Assembly: GCF_004193775.1 (NCBI RefSeq)
Contig: NC_041016.1
Span: forward strand, 38,162,176 to 38,226,175
Direction of reading: 5' to 3'
Source of the DNA: Glycine soja
Lineage: Eukaryota; Streptophyta; Magnoliopsida; Fabales; Fabaceae
DNA length: 64,000 nucleotides
The position numbers were made by a program, and so were the translations under genes. Every line of letters starts with the position of its first letter. Position 1 is the stretch's first letter. A model generated the notes under the pieces. It made no database searches, had not been told where the DNA came from, and saw only the letters and a program-made list of their open reading frames with translations. Below, piece by piece: positions 11,365 through 19,681 of this stretch.

Positions 11365-12608
11365 CTAGAAAGGAGGGACAGGCTGTTGTTGTTGTGGAGG
11401 ACTTGCCCATCTTAGATTTGGATGATTTCTCCAACTTGGATTGTATTTGTTGCTTGAAAGATCATAATTATTCTTCTGTTGTTGGTTTTGCTGCTGAGGG
11501 GGTCTATTATAAATGTTTGCAGCATAAGCTTCAGGTTGCTCATTGACTCCAGATTGCTGCAAAGAAGGACAAAGATCTGTATGGTGATCTGCAGAAGAAC
11601 ATAGACCACAAACTCTTGCAACAAGTGCAGATTTTTGATTCATGGCAAGTTGAGTTACTAGGTTGACCAAGGCATCAAGTTTTCCCTCGAGCTTTTTATT
11701 TTTAGTAGATGAAGATGAATCCGTGGCCACCTCATGGACTCCTTTAAGGACAATAGCATCATTTCTTGCATTGAATTGTTGGGAGTTGGAAGCCATCTTC
11801 TCAATCAAATTCCTAGCTTCAGTAGGGGTCATATCACCAAGAGCTCCATAACTGGCAGCATCAATCATACTCCTCTCCATGTTGCTAAGTCCCTCATAGA
11901 AATATTGCAGAAGAGTTGCTCAGAAATCTGGTGGTGAGGACAGCTTGCACACAATTTCTTAAATCTTTCCCAGTACTCATACAAGTTCTCTCCACTAAGT
12001 TGCGTGATGCCTGAAATTTCTTTTCTGATGGTAGTGGTCCTAGATGCAGGGAAGAATTTCTCCAAGAACACCCTCTTAAGGTCATTCCAGTTGGAGATGG
12101 ATCTGGGAGCAAGGTAGTACAACCAATCTTTCGCCACTCCCTCCAGAGAATGAGGAAAAGCCTTTAGAAAGATATGATCTTCATGGACATCAGGGGGCTT
12201 CATGGTGGAACAAACAATATGGAAATCCTTAAGATGCTTATGAGGATCTTCACCTGCAAGACCATGAAACTTGGGCAGCAAATGTATTAGTCCAGTCTTG
12301 AGAACATATGGAACACCTTCATCATAATATTGAATGCACAAGCTTTCATAAGTGAAATCAGGTGCAGCCATCTCCCTAAGAGTCCTCTCACGAGGTGGAG
12401 GTTGAGCCATGTTCTCAGAATGAAAATTAGTAGTTGAATTCTCAAAATCAGAATATTCAGAATCACTAGCAACAAAATACTCAGAATGCTCAAAATGCTC
12501 ACAATGCTCAGAATGATCAGGATGCACACTATGCCTAACTAATCTATGAAAGGTTCTATCTATTTTAGGATCAAAGGATTTTAAATCACCTGGATTGCCC
12601 CTAGTCAT
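11365..12608 (-). pseudogene. gag: Athila-type gag of element I, frameshifted
   Basis: This encoded the capsid and nucleocapsid. The N-terminal frame (12608-11865, 247 codons) has an acidic His/Glu/Ser-rich leader, then the gag core: YYDEGVPYVLKTGLIHLLPKF, DPHKHLKDFHIVCSTMKP, LYYLAPRSISNWNDLKRVFLEKFFP and SGENLYEYWERFKKLCASCP. A small indel near 11910 moves coding to a second frame (11880-11365) with TPTEARNLIEKMASNSQQF and one CCHC zinc knuckle (CGLCSSADHHTDLC, about 11600), then a Gln/Pro-rich tail. Further coding without a frame of its own leads to the protease at 11093. The product is not intact. Confidence 0.87.
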
Positions 12609-13393
12609 GCACTATATGCAGCAAATCATGTATCTCTCAACAAGCACCTAACAAGGGGGTAAAACTATAGCTATACTCAAACGATATCCAAATGAGCTGA
12701 AATTTTGTGAGCAACACCCTAAAATCATGAAAAGATAGAACAAAAAATTTCAAACCAAAATTCAAAGTCTAACTATGAAAACTTCCTAAGAAAAGTTTAG
12801 AAAAATAGGAGAATAATACTTGAAAAATAAAAAAAAACTTAGTAAACGACTGATTTTTTGAGTTCGGGAGAGCCGGTTGCCACAGTATTGGAAATTTTTT
12901 TTAACCCCAAATGCATATATAATAATAGTCATTCTGATACCCAGAGCAAAAGTTATGGGTGACCGTTTTAAATTTTGCTAAAAACAAGTTCCCAAAATTT
13001 TTGTCTCTCAAATACTGCCACACCAAGTGCTCCTGGTATTTTTCACACAAAATATGGATCAATAGAAACCACCACACAAAAAATCAGCCAAAAATAACAA
13101 CTCTAACTATCAAAACAAAAATCGCCAATTAAATTGCAAAATCAGTCGCTAATCACTGTTCACAACAAACACAAAATTGAATCAGTCGCTAGTCAGTCGC
13201 TAATCACTGTTCACAGCAAAACACAAAACTGAAACAGTTGCTAAACAGGGGACGCGACTGAAATGCAAAACAGAATGCTACACAAAACAAAACAACACAC
13301 ACTCACAACCTAAACGACAGAGCGACACACAAAAAATGACTAAACACTATTATGAACCTTTGGCCCACTACTCCCCGACAACGACGCCAAATT
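12609..13393 (-). other. Element I 5' leader
   Basis: Untranslated leader between PBS and gag on the minus strand. It has no coding potential. At 13138-13215 the plus strand carries repeated CAGTCGCTAATCACTGTTCACA phrases in two near-identical copies. AC-rich sequence precedes the PBS. Confidence 0.65.
13372..13390 (-). other. Primer-binding site of element I (tRNA-Asp-like)
   Basis: The minus strand reads TTGGCGTCGTTGTCGGGGA three bases inside the 5' LTR end. It is close to the TGGCGCCGTTGCCGGGGA PBS typical of Athila/Calypso elements, with two transitions. This supports lineage and orientation. Confidence 0.75.
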
Positions 13394-14088
13394 TGATCGA
13401 GGCCGTACCCGAATCAAATAAACATTAAAAATGCAGTATCTAGGAAGTGATCCTAGGTCGTCTCCCAACGAGCAACGATCAACCAAACGTTCATAACAGA
13501 TAGTGATAAAATAGTAACGAATTAGGGGGGGGGTTGTTTGTTTTTGTAATTTAAACAACAAACAAATTTTAATTAGAAAATAACAGAATTAAAACATGTT
13601 GTTTCCCCTTGATTCACAAGCAAGTCTCTTATCCTTGGTTACGAGGATTTATTCCTAACCAGTTCAACCACTTAATCCAACCCTAAATTAAATTACTAAG
13701 CGAAAAAAACATAAGGCTGTCATTATGTGATTAAGCAACACATACACCAATTAATCATGAACGAAACTGATCATTAAGCATGAACGTAAATTAAGCGCAG
13801 AGACAATTAATCAAGCACTAAGCATGCATGGATTAATAGCAACAAATACAGAGTAATTGGTGAAGAGGAAAAAATGATCAGTATTCAATAGTAATAACAA
13901 AACCTCAAAGAGAGCTGTGCTTGATCCTCAAGAGAAAACAACGCTGGAGACTTAGCCTTCCATTAATCAGTAGAAAACGAAATTGTAGATTGAAGCAGAA
14001 ATGAAATTGCAGAAAACAAATTTTATTCTACGTGAATAGTGCGCATGAACAGTAAAAACTAAAATTCTAAAACCCTCGAATTATTCTC

Positions 14089-14190
14089 TGTGGAAGCAAA
14101 GCTTCATGATAAATCAACAATGATTCAAAGGTGTTTTGATGATAACAATGATGACAACAAAAAATGATGATAAAAGTGATGAACAAAAAG
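14089..14190 (+). repeat. Element B 5' LTR remnant
   Basis: Nearly identical to 16466-16567, then diverges at the AAAAAG|AACTATG junction, where pol sequence begins. A short AAG is shared at the breakpoint. Confidence 0.88.
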
Positions 14191-16061
14191 AACTATGACA
14201 ATTGAGGAATCAATACATGTTACTTTTGATGAAACTAACATAGTAAAGCATTTAGAATATACAACAAAAGAACTATGACAATTGAGGAATCAATACATGT
14301 TACTTTTGATGAAACTAACATTACCTCCCCGAGAAAGGAATTTGTTGATGATATTACAGATACTTTGGAAGATACTCAAAATGAAGAAAGAAATCTGAAA
14401 AGAAAGAGAGATGATGAAGACAAGGATGATCAAGATGACACAGCACAAGAAAATGATAATCTTCCTAAAAAATGGAAAACTTCGAGAAATCATCTTCTTG
14501 ATAACATCATCGGTGATATCTCAAAAGGGGTAACAACTAGACATTCTCTTAAAGATATATGCAATAATATGGCATTTTTTTTTCATTAATAGAACCTAAA
14601 AACTTTAAAGAAGCTATTATAGATGACCATTGGATAGTAGCTATGCAAGAAGAATTAAATCAATTTGAAAGAAATGATGTATGGGAATTAGTGGAAAAAC
14701 CTTCAGATTATCCAATCATAGGAACTAAATGGGTATTTAGAAATAAATTGGATGAAAATGGTATAGTAATTAGGAATAAAGCTAGATTAGAAGCAATTAG
14801 GATGTTATTAGCATATGCATCTATTATGAATTTTAAACTATATCAAATGGATGTCAAAAGTGCTTTCTTAAATGGTCTAATTCAGGAGGAAGTATATGTG
14901 GAACAACCTCCTGGGTTTGAAGATTGACAAAAACTAGACCATGTCAATAGATTAAAGAAGGCACTTTATGGCCTAAAACAAGCACCTAGGGCTTGGTATG
15001 AAAGATTAAGTAAATTCCTATTAGAAAAGAATTTTACTAGAGGGAAAGTAGATACTACCTTATTCATAAAACAAAAGGATAATGAGATCTTGTTATTACA
15101 AATTTATGTTGATGATATAATTTTTGGATCTACTAATGAATCTTTGTGCAAGGAGTTTTCTATTGATATGCAAAGTGAGTTTGAGATGTCCATGATGGGT
15201 GAGTTAAATTACTTTCTTGGACTACAAATCAAACAAACAAATGATGGGATCTTCATCAATCAAGCAAAGTATTGCAAAGAACTCATTAAGAGATTTGGAA
15301 TGGAAAACTAAAAACACTTGGCTACTCCTATGAATACAAGTTGTTATCTTGATAAAGATGAATCTGGACAAACTGTTGATCCAAAGCAATATAGAGGTAT
15401 GATTGGATCTCTACTTTACTTATCTGTAAGTAGGCCAGATATAATGTTTAGTGTATGCATGTGAGCCAGATTTCAATCAAATCCAAAGTTTTCACATTTA
15501 TTGGCAGTAAAAAGAATCATAAGATATCTATTAGGAACAGTTAGTTTAGGATTATGGTATCCTAAGAATTCTTTATGTAACCTAGTAGGATACTCAGATT
15601 CAGACTTTGCTGGATCAAAAACAGATAGGAAGAGTACTAGTGGCACATGTCAATTCATAGGGTCTGCACTTGTTTCTTGGAATAGCAAGAAACAAAATAG
15701 TGTAGCTTTATCCACAACAGAAGCAGAATATATTTCTGCTGGTAGTTGTTGTGCACAAATTTTGTGGATGAAACAACAACTATCTGACTATGGAATAGTA
15801 TTAGATCACATTCCCATAAAATGTGACAACACAAGTGCCATAAACATATCTAAGAATCTAGTTCTTCATTCTAGAACCAAGCATATAGAAATTAGGCATC
15901 ATTTTATTAGAGATCATGTTTTAAAAGGTGATGTTGTTTTAGAATTTGTAGATACAAAAAATCAACTTGCAAACATCTTTACAAAACCACTAAGTAAAGA
16001 TACCTTCTATAACATAAGAAGAGAATTAGGACTAATAGATGTTAGTGACTTATCAAAATAA
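14191..16061 (+). pseudogene. pol: Copia pol fragment of element B (end of integrase, RT, RNase H)
   Basis: Aligns with M pol. It starts in the post-integrase region (TIEESIHVTFDETN), which occurs twice (14191-14241 and 14271-14321). RT includes [34 protein letters not shown] and the catalytic YVDDIIFGS (about 15110). RNase H includes [18 protein letters not shown] and [12 protein letters not shown], ending ELGLIDVSDLSK*. Lesions: frameshift at the T-run near 14580; a 69-bp in-frame deletion at 14781-14790 removing 23 residues just before the EAIRM segment; TGA at 14925; TAA at 15309; TGA near 15462. There is no functional product. The RNase H frame (15501-16061) is otherwise open for 186 codons. 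Confidence 0.9.
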
Positions 16062-16269
16062 ATCTCAATATTACTATAGTATTTGAACAATTTATTTCCT
16101 TATTTGCATGGTTTGGTTGAACAAGTATGTTATTTGACTATGTGGATTTTATAAGTTAATTTATTTATGATTGTTACTTCATGGTTTTTACTTCATGTTA
16201 TGGTTAATATTTTTTATGAATACTGTATAAATGTTTAAGATATATTTGCATACTTTTAAGTTTGATACG

Positions 16270-16465
16270 CACTTTGGCTTTTTGTTGATGCCAAAGGGGG
16301 AGAGAAATAGGGAAAAATCAAGAACTCACATGAGTAAATAATTTAATTTTAAGATAAGAATAAATTCAAAAACAAAGGGGGAGCATTTATAAGAGTGATC
16401 GACTAGGAAAAAGTGTGTGTGTGTTTCTTGATTTCAAAAGTTGTCATCATAAAAAAGGGGGAGAT
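16270..16465 (+). other. Triple polypurine tracts of element B
   Basis: Three AAAGGGGGAG-type tracts (about 16291, 16374 and 16453), the last touching the 3' LTR. One lies after a GATGCCAAAGGGGG phrase. Repeated PPTs are a known hallmark of Sireviruses. M and C show the same arrangement. Confidence 0.75.
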
Positions 16466-16832
16466 TGTGGAAGCAAAGCTTCATGATAAATCAACAATGA
16501 TTCAAAGGTGTTTTGATGATAACAATGATGACAACAAAAAATGATGACAAAAGTGATGAACAAAAAGCTCAAGAGAATCAAAGAACATCCATCTCAAGAA
16601 AATCTAGAACAAGTCAAAGAGTTCAAGAATCAAGAAGAATTCAAGACTCAAGAAGAAAGCCTACAAACAAGAATCAAGATTCAAGATCTCAAGAATCAAG
16701 ATAAGGATTCAAGACTCAAGATTCAAGAATGAAGAAAAGACTCAATCAAGATAAGTATTAAAAAGTGTTTTCAAAACTTTGAATAGCACATGAGTTTTTG
16801 ACAAAAACCTTTACCAAAGATTTTTTACTCTC

Positions 16833-17075
16833 TGGTAATCGATTACCATATTGATGTAATCGATTACCAGTAGCAAAATGAGTTTGAAAATGTTTTCAAA
16901 CTGAATTTACAACGTTCCAAATATTTTCAAAAGACTGTAATCGATTACAATGTTTTGGTAATCGATTACCAGCGCCCTTGAACGCTGAAATTCAAATTTA
17001 TATGTGAAGAGTCACATTGTTTCATTCAGAAGCTTTGTGTAATCGATTACACATATTTGGTAATCGATTACCGGT
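16833..17075 (+). repeat. GTAATCGATTAC palindrome cluster in B LTR
   Basis: Six copies of a 12- to 16-bp perfect palindrome centred on ATCGAT, arranged in three pairs about 70-100 bp apart, just upstream of the TATA box. Flanking bases alternate TGGTAATCGATTACCA and TGTAATCGATTACA. Confidence 0.9.
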
Positions 17076-17200
17076 GTTTGTTTCTGAAAAATCTAAAGAT
17101 GTAACTCTTCAAAAAGGTTTTGACTCTTTCAAATGGGTTTTAAGTTTTTCTAAAAGATATAACTCTTCTGAATGGCTTTCTTGACCAGACATGAAGAGTC

Positions 17201-17208
17201 TATAAAAG
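17201..17208 (+). promoter_or_regulatory. TATA box of element B LTR
   Basis: TATAAAAG in the context CCAGACATGAAGAGTC-TATAAAAG, which is identical or nearly so in C (46005-46012), B2 (about 56902) and C's 3' LTR (about 57922). It places the hairpin arrays downstream, inside the predicted transcript. Confidence 0.65.
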
Positions 17209-17397
17209 CAAGGCTTTGTTTTGCATTTTAAAATTATTATTCCAAGTCTTTCTAACAATCTCTTACAATCCTTTACAAGCCTTGAATCTCTTTGAACTTC
17301 TTCTTCTTCTTTGTACCAAAAGTTTTCTGAAGTTTTCTGGTTTTCTAAACCTTGAAAACTTGTGCTATTCATCCTTTTCATTCTCTTCTCCCTTTGC

Positions 17398-17660
17398 CAA
17401 AAAGAATTCACCAAGGACTAATCGCCTGAATTCTTTTTGTGTCTCTCTTCTCCCTTTTCCAAAAGAAGGAAGGACTAACCGCCTAAATTCTTTTGTGTCT
17501 CCCTTCTCCCTTGTCAAAGAATTCAAAACGACACAGTCTGAGAATTCTTTTGATTCTTCCCATTCCCTAATACAAAAGCTTTCAAAGGTTTAACTGCCTG
17601 AGAATTCTTTTGTATCCCTATTCACAAGTATCAAAGGTGTAACAGCCTAAAATCTTTGTC
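17398..17660 (+). repeat. Hairpin array 1 in B LTR (loop GGACTAACCGCCTGA)
   Basis: About five successive inverted repeats, each enclosing a version of GGACTAACCGCCTGA. The first is a perfect 12-bp stem, CAAAAAGAATTC (17398-17409) with GAATTCTTTTTG (17428-17439). Later stems are CAAAAGAA/TTCTTTTG, CAAAGAATTC/GAATTCTTTTG and TACAAAAG/CTTTTGTA. Equivalent arrays are at about 46205-46420, 57084-57345 and 58139-58400. Confidence 0.8.
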
Positions 17661-17664
17661 TTAA

Positions 17665-17818
17665 CACATTGGAGGGTACATCCTTTGTGGCACAAGTAGA
17701 GGGTACATCTACTTGGGTTTGACTGAGAACAAGAGAGGGTACATCTCTTGTGGATCAGTTCTAGTGGAGGGTACATCCACTAGATTCAAAGAGAACAAGG
17801 GAGTGTACATCCCTTGTG
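17665..17818 (+). repeat. Hairpin array 2 in B LTR (loop GGGTACA)
   Basis: Five hairpins with the loop GGGTACA (GTGTACA in the fifth). Stems are CACATTGGA (two mismatches), CAAGTAGA, ACAAGAGA, CTAGTGGA and ACAAGGGA, the last four perfect over 8 bp. The same five occur in order at 46424-46582, 57353-57508 and 58404-58566. Confidence 0.88.
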
Positions 17819-18555
17819 GATCTTTGCTTGTAAAAGGTTTTTTACAAGGTTGAAAGAAATCCCAAGGACCGCAGGTTGCTTGGGGACTGGAGGTAGGCAC
17901 AGGTTTGTGCTAAACCAGTATAAAAATCCTTGTGTGTTTGTTTCCTTCTTCTATACTCTTTTACTTTCCGCTGTGCATTTAATTTCCGCTTTTACTTTTT
18001 GTTAAGTTTCTCTTCTACTCCTCGTTCTCTTAACAATTTAGTAAAAGCCTTAAAAGAGTAATTTTTAATTAGTAAGGGTTTAGGAATAATTAATTCAACC
18101 CCCCTTCTTAATTATTCTGAGGCCTCTCGATCCAACATTCTCCTATTCCAAAAACTCCTCAAACTAAAACCCTGGTGCTGTTATATTGGTCCTCAACCCC
18201 AAAGCTTACAAATCTATTTTAAGTCCAAGCCCATAAACGAAATAAAATAAAATCTGGACAAGATAAGATAAGATTGGATGAAATAAAATTTGGACAAAAT
18301 AAAATCTAGATGAAAAAAAAATCTGGATAAGATAAGATTTGATAAAGTAAAATTGTCTGCTCTCTTCAAGTCCAAGCCCAATTTTGGATTCAAGCCCAAT
18401 TGCTTATAATTCTCCTGAAATTAAATTAAAAACACAAAATTAGTCAAGTAGGCCCAAATGATAAAACTGCATAATTAATTTGATAATTAAGGCTAATCAG
18501 TAATTGAAATGGTAACAAAAAGGGTTAAGAAATAGGAGAAAATAATGACATATCA

Positions 18556-19681
18556 GTTCGTCACAAGGGACGACAACCTTTAATCAAATGTGCAAAATAA
18601 TGACTTTTAATTTATTTTATTTTTCCTTTTTTATGTTTTTTATCTTTTGGGGTCGACAAAAGCAGGGTTTTGGCTCCTACGTATCCTCAATTGCGATGAG
18701 GAACTTAGACCTATGTAGTTCTTTGAGAAAGCAAGAAAATTACGTGAGGTGTTGATTTTAGACTTTTAAACGGTTCATTTTTTAACCGATAAAAGTAAAT
18801 GGACCGTTTAAGGTGTTGGACCTTGAAATGGTTTCAAATGACCTTTTTGCGGGCAAAAGCTTGATTTGTGAGTTAATTTTATCTTTAGTTTCACTTGGTT
18901 ATTTCTCAACTCATTAAAATAGATTTTTCAAAGTAAATGTCCGGTTGAAACTCGCCTTTTTGATGATTAACCGAGGTTACGACATAAACGATTGGTTGAA
19001 TTTTATTTTGAAGGCAATTAAATAAGATTACAATGCAAACAATCAATCAAAATTAATTTTAACATTGATTAAGTGAGATTACAACTTAAACGATTTGTCG
19101 ACACTCGCTTAAAATGAAGAAAAAGAATACTGAAAGTAGACGAAATGAAGATGAAAACATACGAAGCAAGAATGAATCCCTAAGGGTGCATAGAATGAAT
19201 CCAAAGCTTCGAAATTGAAAACTAACTTGTTGAAGATCGATGGACGATGAAGAACGGATAAAGAACGGTGAAGAACGTTCACAGAATTGGTCACAGAAAT
19301 GTCACGGAAGCACGTCGGCCTTGATTTTCTCCTTCTTTCTTCTTCTCCTTACTAATTTTAAGTGAAATATGAATACCAAGGATGTTGACCCCTTCCCCTC
19401 AGCCCCCCACAACCTTTTATTGCCAAAATAGGGGAGGAGCTTGCCGCCCAGCTCGCCCAGGCAAGCTGGTTGCTTCATATTGAAGCTTCCTAATGGGCCT
19501 AGATGGGCCCAGGGCTGAAGAACACCTTTCACCCCCATTTTGAGTTTTTTTGCTCATTTCCTTCCGAAACATCACGAAATCTTACAGATCACGCAACAAT
19601 TGGCTTTAAGCAGCTCAATGTGATAGGCAAAAATCCGCATGTCGACAAACAATTGTCCCCGGACGAAATTAGGGTAAGACA
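18556..19681 (-). repeat. Element J 3' LTR, proximal part
   Basis: Resumes J's LTR after element I (GTTCG belongs to the duplication). It contains the CTACGTA...TACGTAG hairpin (about 18676-18720), the GC-rich AGCTCGCCCAGGCAAGCTGG segment (about 19449) and a degenerate TATA region (about 19410). The sense start is TGTCTTACCCTAATTTCG, ending at 19681. In sense it is preceded by the purine-rich tract AAGTAAAGAGGGACAAT, a good PPT. Confidence 0.8.

Larger units (their letters stand above)
14089..18137 (+). mobile_element. Element B: Sirevirus-like Copia with deleted 5' half
   Basis: Bounded by TGTGG..CCAACA and flanked by perfect TTCTC duplications (14084-14088, 18138-18142). It keeps only the first 102 bp of its 5' LTR (14089-14190), then jumps straight into the integrase-RT part of pol, followed by a 400-bp 3' noncoding region and a full 3' LTR (16466-18137). 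PBS, gag, protease and most of integrase are missing. No third ORF is present. Perfect flanking duplications show the LTR edge to LTR edge unit inserted as such or was deleted internally afterwards. Confidence 0.9.
16466..18137 (+). repeat. Element B 3' LTR (1,672 bp)
   Basis: The order of parts is: TCAAGAATC-type low-complexity repeats (16565-16740); three pairs of GTAATCGATTAC palindromes (16833-17075); TATA box TATAAAAG (17201-17208); a first hairpin array (17398-17660); a second hairpin array (17665-17818); a CTTGTAAAA hairpin (17826-17848); a GGGGACTGG...AACCAGTATAAA block (17882-17924); and a terminal CTTCTTAATTATTCTGAGGCC block. Its copies in the window are B2 and, less similar, both LTRs of C. 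Confidence 0.88.
2699..18555 (-). mobile_element. Element I: Athila/Calypso-type Gypsy retrotransposon inserted in J's 3' LTR
   Basis: A complete two-LTR element on the minus strand: 5' LTR (13394-18555, interrupted by B), PBS, gag, protease, RT-RNase H, integrase, a long 3' region interrupted by solo LTR K, PPT and 3' LTR (2699-3786). The LTRs begin TGATRTGTCATTATT and end GGCCTCGATCA on the minus strand. Flanks are GTTCA (2694-2698) and GTTCG (18556-18560), a 5-bp target-site duplication with one change. The PBS resembles the tRNA-Asp type of Athila-like elements, and RT and gag are Athila-like. All coding regions except protease are broken, so it is not autonomous now. Confidence 0.88.
13394..18555 (-). 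repeat. Element I 5' LTR, interrupted by element B
   Basis: LTR sequence is at 13394-14088 and 18143-18555 (about 1.1 kb once B and one TTCTC are removed). It pairs with 2699-3786. It shows several scattered point differences and small indels relative to its partner, including an 18-bp extra CCCAATTTTGGATTCAAG-type repeat near 18380. Confidence 0.87.

Noticed and set aside
16833..17075. Regularly spaced palindromes resembling a CRISPR array
   Set aside because: The units are perfect palindromes in pairs inside plant LTRs, spacers are not unique captured sequences, and the genome is eukaryotic.
2499..19681. Plus-strand orientation for the TGTCGC... LTR ends, beginning a new element at 19682
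   Set aside because: TATA boxes and AATAAA in related copies, the PPT at 19682-19698 and J's coding order show the LTRs run the other way; TGTCGC is the reversed 3' end.
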